A stretch of 64,000 bases of DNA from contig NC_084678.1 in the NCBI RefSeq assembly GCF_028389875.1, positions 15,158,899-15,222,898 of the forward strand, in the 5' to 3' direction. The notes below the pieces were generated by a model. The model worked only from the letters and a program-made list of their open reading frames with translations. It did no database searches and had not been told where the DNA came from. Within the stretch, counting starts at the first letter, position 1; each line of letters opens with the position of its first letter. A program made the translations under genes and the position numbers. Shown here in pieces: positions 12,601-23,858 of the stretch. Source of the DNA: Rhea pennata. Lineage: Eukaryota; Chordata; Aves; Rheiformes; Rheidae.

Positions 12601-15600
12601 AGAAAGTCCCATAGGAAATGTGAGCTCAGTCCTGGTCTGAGCTCCAAGTCAGAGCAGCCGTAAGGGTGCTCTGCCTTTGCATTAGCTGGAAGAGGACTGC
12701 ATGGCTAGGATCGGTGCCTTCTGCCCACCATGGGTCTGATCCTGCACCTAAGCATACTTGAGGACTGAGCAGATGACACGGAGCTTTGTGCCGGCATAAG
12801 AATTCCCAGCAACAAGGGCCTCCCTGCCAGGGTTTTCAAAGCAGCTTTAAGGTCTTTGTATTGCTGGAGTGGATTCGGTCTTGCTGAGGAGTTAGTCCCT
12901 ATAACCTCAGTGAGCCTGTGATCCATTTAGTTGGATATTTTTTTCTCTTTTTTGGTGGAAAACCCTGAAAGGCATATTCTGAGATACTCAAGAAATTAAA
13001 TTAAAATGAGTGAAAAGTATATACCCAACCTATGGTACACTGAATATCTGTCTCAAATGATATTGTTTTAAAGCAACCCTTTTTTCAGAAGGCAGTAAAA
13101 AGACTTTTTTGCCTACCATCACAGAATACCCAATTTTTATTCCCTTGAACTGTCTTTTACTGTCTATGAGAAGTCTCAGGAATCTTGCTTGAAAGCCTTA
13201 TGTGAACAAATATTGCTTAAGGGTAAGTAGCAATGACAGGATCATGCCCATCTTTTTTCGGGGAAAAGTGATCAAGATTTGCCCTCTGTTACCCCATTCA
13301 AGCTGTTAGTGGAGAACAAGCTTTGTTTCCCTGTGCTCATTTCTCATAGCACCTTTGCAGGGGCGGTAAGGTGCAGGCAGCTCCTTAGGAAAGATTATTA
13401 AAAAGTTCCTGAATTAGAAATGAAAAACGCACTATATTGCTGCATAGAAGCAGGAATCCCTTGAAGGCAATTTTCAGATTTCCGAGTAAATTTATCCTCC
13501 AGCAGCTGCTGTCTAATGCTGCAATTTCTCATGCATGAGAAAACAGAGGGTAGAAAGTAGAAGCTTTTCCACAGTGCGCATGGACAGCAAGCCCCTCCGA
13601 AATCCAGCAGATGTTTTGGGCAGACAGTGGAAACGTTATATGCGTGTTTATTCCTTTATCTCAGGAAGAAATACCATTTGGCAGCAATTTACTCCCTGGC
13701 AGCAAGAACAAGTTACTGATCTGATTGAGCCTTTTAGGATGAAAAAAATGGCATCCTGCATGAGATGCAGTTTGCAGACCGAGTGCTTCTTGCACTTGGG
13801 GGAAGTGCATGTGTATTTGCATACGTGCTTTCCTCTCCCTGTGCCTATGCTGGTGCGTATATGGATCTGTATTTGCATGGAACTGTTGTTTTATATGGAG
13901 TTGTTTTTCTTAAAGAGGCCTCTTAATGCTGGATTACATTGCTTTGAACATTTTTCCACCAGTGTTTCTCAAGGACATCGGTGGAGTCCTACCCATTTTA
14001 GATCCAGTCAGACAGCTAGACAGAAGACATGGGCGGTTGAGGATAACACAACCAAGGTATACCTGCCCGTTTGCGACCCACTGCTTTGTAGCCATCCTTG
14101 AGGGTTTCATTGCCTTCTACATTAGGACATTGGCAGTAGCAGTAGCCATTATAGGAGCTTGCAACAGGGACGTTCGTGAGGTCTGGCTGTTGAAATGCGT
14201 CCCTGGTTTCTAAGGAAGCAATCATTACAGATTGACTTCTCACAACCTCCTACAGTCCATGGGACATAATGTTCTCCCTATAGCTTCTATCTCTTCTTGC
14301 TGCCAGTGCTCAACAACCCTGGCTGCTGACAGTGTTGCTGCACTCGTGCCTTTACCCCTTTCTCTTTGAGCCTGGATATGTGGCCCTGATCTCGTAACTG
14401 CTGTAGCTGTGATTTGTGGCTGTGATACTCATTTGGGATTGTGAGTCAGAGAAGGAAGAGAAGTCATTCCTTTGAAAGGGGTCATCATTTCTTCTCTATT
14501 ACACAATCCGGAGGGGAAATGCCCCCTCTACGGAAATCCTGAAAGAGACCATAATGTATCAAGACGTAGGGCATTGCAAGATCAAATGCAAATTAACCCG
14601 AAGCTGACATGGTGCTTATTTTAGGAGGAAGAAATATGCTTATTTTGTTTAGCTCATCTTTGGAGGGCAGATACGTGATGTCCCAAAACTTAGGGACTAC
14701 AAACACCAAGTCAGAAGTTCTACAGCTATATGACCTGATGCACTGACATAGAGCACACTCACTTGTGCACCGTCAGATTTGTGCAGAAGGGTTAACTTTG
14801 CACCATCTGGCTTTGCGCTAGATCAAATATTGTTTGTGTTGTGGTAGCCAACATAAGGCCAGAATAAACTCAGTATAATGTGCTTGGCTAATCCAACAGA
14901 AATATGATTATGTGCCCATTCCTGCTCCAGATCATGTCTGCAGTGGTGGGTGATTTAGTAACACAAAAAGTAGTAATTGCAGCTTCACAGCTTAGGCGCC
15001 GTAAATAACCTGGAGATGATGATCTCTTTGCAATGGGCAACACAGAGACAATAGAGATAACTAACCCAGATTAGACACTTAACTTTTAAACAGGTAATTA
15101 AAAGATAAAAATCCTACTGTTAATGCAAAATGACATCCTAGGGATTCATCTCAGGCATAGAAATCAGGCTACTTAACTTTATATTTGATATGCTGTAGTG
15201 ACTTCTGAGAGGCTAATCTGAGGATAGCTGGAGTTCACTATCTTTTGCAAAATGGCCCATTTGAAGCAGTGAACTCATCTAAGTGCTGTCTGGGAGGCTG
15301 TGCTGTTCCTGTGTTTGGCAGGGATCTTGAGACTAATACCTAAGAGGATTAGTGAGCATCACTGAATGTTAAACAAGATGCAAACTAAGTGGTGTGCGCC
15401 AGTGAACTTGTGCTCTAGGGGATGCTTGGGGAAGCTGTTACTTGCTGATCTGGAAAAAAGGGTAAGAAGTAGGCTTCCCCCCTCTGGATCCTCCCTTAAC
15501 TTATTGCCTCTCTTGCACTCCCCTCTCCACACAGATTTTCCACCCTCTGCCTGTGTGTCTCTGTACTCCATGTACTCGTACAGTTACTTGAGGATGGTGA

Positions 15601-18600
15601 GTGTTCCTAGGGATATCCGATAATCAGCAAATTTCTTTTTCTGTGACACCCATTGCTCTTCTAATGTGCTCTCTTCATCTCTGTCATCCAGCGTAAGACA
15701 GGAATAGATGGGCATCCAGCCCGTCAACTTTGGGTTGAACTGGAGAACTTGCCTTTAACTCAGGGCTCTCAAAGATGTCCTCTCAATCTATCCTCTGTTG
15801 GTAGAGCATTGTGGCCCCATGGTAATGATATTCTCCAAAAAGGTTATTTACTAAAATAAAGAGGATAGGAAGGCAGTCTATTCCTATCAAGAAGAGAAGC
15901 AGTAATCTGGATGCTGACATCCAACGTACTTTGCCCACATCATGTAAAACAGACAGTCTAGACGTTGCATCCGATACCAAATCTTCTTTACCTCCACAGA
16001 AATTGATACTGTCTAGGACTTTGTATAGATTTCTTTCCATGCTGCAGCAGGAATTGAGGATTTAAGTTTTTTTCTCCTACATTTGCCCTACTTGTGCTTT
16101 GAAAAGAAAAGGGAGATAAGGTGCTGTGAAAGAATGGTTCTTCACCAGTCAGGATACATGTGAAACCCATTTGTGACAGTTCCCCACTAGGAAATGCATA
16201 GGAGATATCAAAAAAAAAACCCAGAACACAGAAATGTTCACATTTTATTAGTTTGTTGTCTTTTTTTTTGGATGGGTGACAATGGAAAAAGGGGTGGTGG
16301 TCTGAGCTACTGTATAAATAGTTACAGCTCCAAACGTGATCATGTTTCTGATTTTGATATCTCACAATCAAGCCAAAAATAGATTCCCAATACTCAGCGA
16401 GAGGATTGCAGCCTAGCGTGATACACAAATTGATCATTCACTGGAGGGAAAAAAAGCCAGATGAAGGAGGTATCTCAATGAAAAGCCTGTTATTCAGCAG
16501 CAATGTAATAAAAAAGCCTACGATAAGCATTTTGGAGACTTGACTACTCCAGAAATGACTGTTGCCTTCTGTTTATCAAGAGGGGATGCAATAATTCTAT
16601 ATAATGTTAATACACCATGTACAATAGAAAGGCCTGACGTTACTAGTGCCAAATCCACCTGTTTGTGAGATGGCTTTCACAAAGTTGCATGGTACCATTT
16701 CCTTGGGTTTGCCCTTCTCAATTTTACTTTCATAAGTGAAAATTAGGGTGATGAAAGAGAATTAAGTTCCTGTAAACCGTGATAAATGTCAGCATTATGT
16801 TATTTTATTTATAACATACTCAGCATCTTTGCATTGTGGTGTAACACAGGATGATGCTCTTTATTGCATTTTTATTGCTTCCAACCTTACAAGCAGCAAT
16901 GCACTGTGCTTCATGGTCATCTTTTGTATTAGGCTCGTTTTGATAATTTCGGTGTCATACAGAGTGTGCCCAAATCTGCATCTTTTGCGTGGAAACAAAG
17001 TGATTTGTGTCTTTGGAATAGGATATTTAGGAGTCCTTCCCAAGGTGCTTTGAATAGCTTACTACATATATTTAACACACTGATATTTAGCTTCAGTGGC
17101 TTGAGGGGGGGGGAAGATGACTGGCTGGCATGAGCTACTGTACGCGATGCGCAATAGGATTTTGCCCGGTTACCTTTGCACATAGGCCAGCCTCTTGCCT
17201 GGTCTCCATTTCTTGATGCCAGCAGAGCTACCATAATCCCTGGCAGCCTTTTTCAAAAATTAATTATATCCTTGCTGCTAGAAACATCCATCTGATGTCC
17301 AGGTTAAGCCATGATCAGCCGCTTAATTTCCAGTTGTCTTGAAATGTGAATATCTGTGACTTTGCCACCTAAAATGTTTCTTGCTAATTATCTGTTGAAG
17401 CTGTATGCGGCTCACAAAAAATAAAGTGGCTCGCATTCCAAGAGCTGCTCTTCCCTGGATTTCTCGTATGGTGAAGAGGCCTCCTAGCCTAGCAGAAGGA
17501 TTCAGCGGTATCACAGGCAGCCCAGCAGCCAGCTCTGTTGAACCGCAGCATTTGCGGGTTGGTACTGTTGCAAGATCGACCTCTCAGGGGCCGATTTTAA
17601 AAGCAGGACTTGGTTAAAAAGGTCTTTTTTAAAGAGCTTTGGAAGAAGATTGACATTCATAGTGTGCTGTTGCTAGTATAGCTGTGTAATTGTGCTCCTA
17701 CTTGTAATAAATAACCCACAAAAAGTCCGTCCCATGGGCAGGGAAAGCCCAGGCATGCAAGAGGGGAAAAGAAAGTTTTTCTTTTTCCCACTCCTTTGGG
17801 ACCTGCAGTAAAGCCATGTTCCACCTCACAGAGATGCACAGGTGCACACGGTGGTATATGCACGCATTTTTTTCCTATTATTCAGTGGCTCTGACTTTCC
17901 TACATCAGTAAAAGGATACCAAATTCCTACGCTGAGAGATCAGTTTACATGGTCAACACTGCGAAGATGCAAAGGGGAAGGGCTGGCATCTGAAACAGCC
18001 TTTTATGATGGCTGCTGTACACTGATATCCACCGTATTTTCAAATCATGATTAAAACATTCCCTTCCCCATCCTTAGAAGAAGGGATATCTGCAGGAACT
18101 AATTGGTAATAGTTGACTAGTGGATCACACTCAAACGTTAGCCGGAATATAGAACTTCCTTAAATGGGTTGTAAGAACCCAAACGCTGGAAAATAATGTC
18201 CTGCTGTATGCAGAGTGAGATGTTAGGAAACCTGGGGGTTGTATCTGCACTGTGAGAGCCGTGCACACATCCTGCTCTACAGCCCTAAGTACAGTTGGAG
18301 AGTACACTGCAGTGCTGGCATGAAAACATTTCCATCATTGATCAAATTTATGGGAAGGAAAAAGTACATTAAAGCAAGAGGGGCATTAAGGCGAAGGTAT
18401 TATAGGGTATTATACTGTAAAAGAACCTTCTGGCTGTGCAATCTTTACTATGGCAGAATATAGTCAACCCTGTTAAATCTGTCCTGTGCATTGACACTGC
18501 AAGTTTTTAAAGATGGTCTAAGGCAGCTGCAGCCGATTGTATTTGCACAGATAAGCTGGAACAAAAAAGTAAGCTCAGAAAATCTGGAGGCATTTATCTT

Positions 18601-18899
18601 CAAAGCATTTTCCAGTAGCTAATTGAAAATTAGCCAAGCCACCTTCCTGATTTCTTGCATGTCATTGCATTAATTTGCCAGCGAGTGCAAAGTGCTTGGA
18701 AAACATACAAAGGATTTTGCGAGCGCTAAGCTTTCCTAATTGGAATTTATTTAATTATAAATGTGGCCTTGCCCATGTGATAATGTAAAGCCATCTTCTA
18801 CTGCTCCATTGCATGGTACGGGCTCTGGTGGGACTAATCACAAAAAACCATGTCCTAACGTGAGGAGAAGGCCAGGATATTGCTATTTCCTTCCATTTC

Positions 18900-19520
18900 T
18901 GGAAGCCTTTTCCCCCGGAGTTGGCCGGCAGCACTGTCGCCGAAGGCGGAGGGCGGCTTTGGCGGTGTTGTCGACGGGATGCTCTTCCGATGTGCTTTCC
19001 GTGGCTGAAGGCATCCCGTCCGCGCGGGACGGCCGCTGCCCCAAGCCGTGTCCCGGTCCTTCTGGATAACCCACGGCTCTGCTTCGCTCTTGGACTCTGA
19101 GGCCGTTCTTGAGCCTCGTGCCTTGAAACGGCGGTTGCAACGTCTGCCTTTAAGGTAGCTATTTTGTATTTGTTTACCCCCCAGCACGGCTCGCTGCTCG
19201 GAAAGGCGCGACGCCTGCCCCGAACCGCTGAGCCGGAGGGATGGTTTTCAAGGCGCAGGCGCAGCCTTCGCGCCTCCGCGGGCCCGGGCCGAGCTGCCTG
19301 AGGGTCGTGGCTGTTTTCCCTGCCGGGGAAACGATTTACAGCGTGGAGCCGGGAGCGTGGCGTGGAGGGGGCCGGGGCCGAAGCGGCGGGGCGCGGGGGA
19401 GCCGTGCTCCCGCGGGCAGTGCCTCCTCGCTGCCCGCGAAGCGAGAAATCCCTCGTGCCCGTCACGTACCGCGAGCCCTGCTCGGCTGCGGAAAGCAGAA
19501 GTTACGAGCGGGCGTTGCTT
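18900..19520. promoter_or_regulatory. CpG-rich island inside presumed SLCO4A1 intron 1
   Basis: A sharp rise in CpG and G+C between AT-rich flanks, with GC-box-like words. It could be an alternative SLCO4A1 promoter, an enhancer with high CpG, or the start of an antisense RNA. A 236-codon minus-strand open frame overlaps it but has no recognisable similarity and is probably a GC artefact. The limits are approximate. Confidence 0.45.
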
Positions 19521-22150
19521 ACCACAGTAGTACTCGAAAAAAGTCAAAAACCAGGGGGTAAAAGGGGAGATGAGCTGTTATTGGGCTTGCTTCAGCAAAC
19601 GGGGTTGTTGTACACGTCGGTTATGAGCTGATGCACAGCACCGATCGAATCGCAGCCCCCAGCAGAGATGCAAAATGTTTTTAATTGGTCCTGCGACTTT
19701 TAAAATGATCGTTTGATGAAAAGCTCGTAAGTTTTGCTATTGATTTAATGTTTAATATTGGGGGGGGGTGAATCTTTACACATTTCATAATGAAATACAA
19801 ATCAAATGCTTTCACGGCCTGGCTACTTTTCTTGTGTTGACTTGGTAGCGTTGGCAGTCTGGAACCGGCTGTACGTCTTTAAAAATTCGGATAAAATCTT
19901 ACAGGAAAATGAATAAATCTGTAGCTTCAGGATAATAGCATTGGGAATGGTAGCACTGGGAATGGTAAGCAAGAAATCACCTGCTGAGTCAGGAAAAATA
20001 GATATAAATGAGAAGCAATAAATGTATGGCTGAGATGAGTAAGAATGATTTGCATGAAGTTGTTGGGTTTTTTTTCCCTGAAGATTATGTTTTGTCCTCT
20101 GAAGTGGCATATGGCTCACGTGAAAGCTGTTCCTGGTGAATGTGTAGGTTACAGTTTAGAAACACTCCGAGAGATAAAAAGCAGCTTGGTGGACAGCAGC
20201 GTGTAGCAAACTGGCTTCCTTTGTGGAGCACGTGGATACAAATTATTAGTCCGGATACAGCTGGAGAAGGACAAGGAGTGAACTTTGGGGCAGAAAAAGA
20301 GGCTTGTGTGCGTGGAGGGGGGAACGCCTGCTGCTCGGAAGGAAGATCTGTTGCTCTCTTGAAAATGCGGGCGCTCTGCATTTCCGTGAAGGGTTTGGAA
20401 GGGGAGGGTGATGCAGGCGCTGTGATCTGGTGCACACACTCCTGCTGCTTCAAGGTAAAGAAAGCTTTAATGAACACCTTGGAAACTGCTTGGTAAATGC
20501 TCTTTGCCCCTGGTTGCTGGGTGGCTTCACCCATCCCTGGTGTTTGGCATCTGCACCGAGGCTGAAGCATCGGGGATTCTCTGGGTCGGGGAAGAGGCAT
20601 GGGGGCCTGTAGAAGACAGTCGTACCTCGGATGAATCAGATCCTCTGCATGAGCCATCTGATTTTAGAGGCTCAGCAGTTTTTAAGTGGCCATCGCTAGT
20701 ACTAGCAGCTCGTCCCTCTGGCAGCCAGCGAAGCAGGGATGGAAGCGAAGCGACCGGCCGAGGTGGGCTGTTCTCTCTTCCGCGGAAGTCAGCGACAGCA
20801 AGATCAGCCGCCAGCTACGTGACCGTCCCCGCACGCGCAGGGGCCTGCATCTAAGGCGTTGTCTTTTTTTGTGACAACACGTTACAAAAGTCTGGCTCCA
20901 CAGCTAAATCTCAAAGCCTGCACTTAGTTTCTGCATTTACACATGTTAACAGTAGCCTGGAGATTTTTGTACTGACAGTACTCAAGAACATGGCTTTTAA
21001 CGCAGTACAAGTGGCTTAGGAACTATAAATGTGCTTCTGAATATCCTACACCATAGAGAGCCAGCAAGATTATCCAAAAAATGTTACCCAAAGGAGTCTA
21101 GCTGCGGACCTGCAAAATAACCTGCAAAGTAAAAAGTACCCTTTTCAAGTTGTATGCTTGCATATTTGGTATGTCCTCTGCCCTTCCCGGGTGGAAGTAA
21201 GACCCTGGTGGTCCTCCAAGCATCAAATGCTGCTAAGTCTGCCTGTCCCAGTGCCAGCAAGAACCGCCAGCATCAGGAAACATGGAGCTAGTGCGCTCCA
21301 TGGTCCACAATCAATAAACTTTTACAGCAGCACACAGATGCATATTAACTTCTTTGCCAAAGGGTGCAATTTTCCCAGATTACAGTGATCAGAACAGGGC
21401 CTGTTTTACTGGGAGAACAAACGACCGTTCTTCCTGTTCCCTATTTGGGAGGCTGATTGCAATCTAAAGAGGAACATTTTTTATAGGGACCTCTTGAACA
21501 AATATTGGCAGCTCCTCACCAGTTCCTAATTAGGAAATGCAGATTGCTTTGAAGATAATTCTGCAATAAATATTTTTTTCTAGCGTTTGTTGCATATTTA
21601 AGATTGTTATTCAAGGGAGAACTTTACTATTTTCATAAATTATAGTTCGCATTTGCCTTTAACAAAAAGTATTCTTTTTTGCTGGTAGTGATTGGGTGCT
21701 GAGCTACTAAGACAACACAGCACAAGAACCAGTTGCAGGAAGGCAGTGCTGGATCAGTAATCAGTTTAGAGTCAGCTGTCTGTGCCCTCCGGCTTGCTCT
21801 CAAATGGCATGTACAGTCTAATTAGTTATAGAAAGAATTTCAGTGAGGAGTTGTAAACAGATCCAGGGGCCTGAAATAAAATCAATCTGACCATGGAAAT
21901 TTTTCAGGATAATTATGAACTGTTATTAGCGTAATATGAAAGAGAGACCAAAGGACTTTTAACGGTGGGAAACTTGTAGCTTCCCACATAATTTGCACAG
22001 CAGAAAGGAAAGGTAAAAAGGCTGTGCCTGGCAGAGTAAGGCTCTGACATCAAACCAGCATCACTTTGACCTAAAACAAACAAAAAAAGGATAAGGGGCT
22101 TCAACTGGTAGTGAGACTGCCTTTAACGGACATATTTCTTTTTCTTTTTT

Positions 22151-22225
22151 CTCTTCTCTTCTCTTCTCTTCTCTTCTCTTCTCTTCTCTTCTCTTCTCTT
22201 CTCTTCTCTTCTCTTCTCTTCTCTT
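22151..22225. repeat. (CTCTT)15 pentanucleotide microsatellite
   Basis: Fifteen uninterrupted copies of CTCTT form a pure pyrimidine strand of 75 bases, extended on the left by T-rich pyrimidines from about 22,138. It ends 631 bases before the acceptor of the first coding exon of SLCO4A1. Homopurine-homopyrimidine mirror tracts of this length can form triplex (H-DNA) structures and are often length-polymorphic. Confidence 0.95.
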
Positions 22226-22856
22226 CTATTTTTTTTTGTTTGTTTCTAAAGGCATTTATCTTTCTGTGATTAATGGTACCCCGGTAACTGCTGTACCAAA
22301 ATGCTCAGCAGGAAGTGGAAATGCATGGGTGAAATGCTGCTGTATTTCAGGAAAAATATTGTAGAAAAGGCAAAAGACTTGGGAGGTGTTGGTGCAGTTT
22401 TATAAGAAATCAAAGCTTTACCAAGCAGATGTTTCTATTTAAAAATCCATTTCAACAGAAAGGCTGAGATAAACGTGATCTAATTTTAGCCACCTAGAAG
22501 CGTGCAGCCTAATTTAGACGTCCGCCCTCCCTCTGTAGCCGGCGAAGACGGAGGAGCGCGCGGCGAGGGGGCTCGGCTCCCTCCGGACGTACCTGTCTCC
22601 CTTTTCAGGCTTAGGGCTCTCTGCAGCTGGACCCCGTGAATGTGCCAAACGCCCGTCCCGGCGCAGGCGCGTTGGCTGTTGGTGCCCGTCATGGTGGCTC
22701 GAGGTGGGCAGCGTAGCCCTCGCGCGGTTACCCGACGCCGTTCGCGGCTTTGGAAGGAGCCAGAGCAGGAGTGAGGATTTGTTTCAGGACTGAAGGACGG
22801 TCGTGGGCTGCTTCCCGCGCCGAGCTGGCTAACGGCGTCTCCTGTTCTCTTTGCAG

Positions 22857-23044
22857 AATGAAATGTTCCTGACTCAGATGTTCACCACCTTCTTGCTGAC
22901 CTAAGTGCCGAAGGTTGCAGATCCCTGGAGCTACGTCCTCGCCACCCTGCAAAGACATCCCGGCGAGAAACCCCGGGCAATCCCTCCCCTCGCCCCCCGG
23001 CAGAACCCAACCTGCCGCTCAGCTTTGGTTTCCCATTCACGGAA
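22857..23044 (+). other. SLCO4A1: SLCO4A1 exon 2, 5' untranslated part
   Basis: The acceptor is a pyrimidine-rich stretch ending in TTTGCAG at 22,856. The 188-base leader contains two short upstream ORFs right at its start: ATG at 22,858 (4 codons, stop TGA at 22,870-22,872) and ATG at 22,863 (13 codons, stop TAA at 22,902-22,904). The main ATG at 23,045 has G at -3 and C at +4, and no in-frame ATG precedes it in this exon. Confidence 0.8.
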
Positions 23045-23858
23045 ATGCCCCATAACTTAACCGGAGAGAATGGCTTCCCTTTCGCTCAGACACTCGTGTT
23101 TGCCAGTCCACCTGCTCCAGTTGAGAACGGCTTGAGTTTTGACGCGCCGAGCCCCAAGGACGCCTGTGACACACCGCTAAGCAACGGCACTTCGTATTCC
23201 AGCGCCAGCAGCCCTTCGGACTCGTGCGCGAAGCCCCTGTGCAGCGCAGCCCCGGGAGAGAAAGCGCAGTACGACGAAGGGATCAAATATGTGTCCACAG
23301 AGGAGGAGGAACTTGCGTGCGGGTGGGGGGCCTTCACGCCCGGGTGTCTGCAGTTCTTCAACACACCCAAGGGCATCCTGTTTTTCCTCTGCGTGGCGTC
23401 CTTCTTGCAAGGAATGACGGTGAACGGCTTCATCAACACCGTCATCACCTCCATCGAGCGGCGCTTTGATCTCCGCAGCTACCAGAGCGGGCTGATCGCC
23501 AGCTCCTACGACATCGCGGCCTGCATCTGCCTCACCTTCGTCAGCTACTTTGGGGGCAATGGCCACAAGCCGCGGTGGCTAGGCTGGGGCGTGCTGGTCA
23601 TGGGCCTCGGCTCCCTGCTCTTCGCCTTGCCCCACTTCACCACGGGCCGCTACAAGGTGCATTTCTCGGAGGACGTTGGCCTGTGCTCCTCTAACCAGAG
23701 CCTGGCCTGCATGGAGGCAGTCTCCAGCCTCACGAACTACAGGTTTGTCTTCATGCTCGGGCAGTTCCTCCACGGCATCGGAGCCACTCCGCTCTACACT
23801 CTTGGCGTGACCTATCTGGATGAAAATGTCAAGACTAACTACTCCCCCGTGTACATTG
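23045..23858 (+). CDS. SLCO4A1: SLCO4A1 coding exon 1 (exon 2 of the gene)
   Basis: Encodes residues 1-271 plus one base. It covers the Ser/Pro-rich cytoplasmic N terminus, TM1 (about 109-129, starting KGILFFLC), TM2 (about 148-170), TM3 (about 178-197), extracellular loop 2 with C214, C222 and a glycosylation sequon at N217 (NQS), and TM4. The motif [11 protein letters not shown] and the segment [16 protein letters not shown] match human OATP4A1 almost exactly. The donor is ACATTG|GTAAGT. Confidence 0.95.

Larger units (their letters stand above)
9104..22856 (+). other. SLCO4A1: SLCO4A1 intron 1 (presumed)
   Basis: A long presumed intron between the candidate first exon and the acceptor CTCTTTGCAG that ends at 22,856. 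It holds poly-A runs (10,071-10,088 and about 12,041-12,054), a TATA-like box at 10,283-10,290 with no supporting context, a CpG-rich patch at 18.9-19.5 kb, smaller GC-rich patches near 20.7-20.85 kb and 22.5-22.8 kb, and a CTCTT pentamer array. The open frames (for example 188 codons at 13,535-14,101) do not resemble known proteins. Confidence 0.55.

Noticed and set aside
13120-13135. TCACAGAATACC resembling the end of a reverse-strand CR1
   Set aside because: The adjoining CR1 text (GGTTGGAAGGGACC-like) is missing, so the match is only a few bases.
13535-14101. 188-codon plus-strand open frame in presumed intron 1
   Set aside because: No recognisable domain, and another frame is also open over the same stretch. 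Treated as chance.
18755-19465. 236-codon minus-strand open frame
   Set aside because: Lies over the intron 1 CpG island, with overlapping open frames on the other strand. Composition explains it.
22151-22225. Regular short repeats considered as a CRISPR-like or satellite array
   Set aside because: The unit is five bases with no spacers; it is a plain microsatellite.
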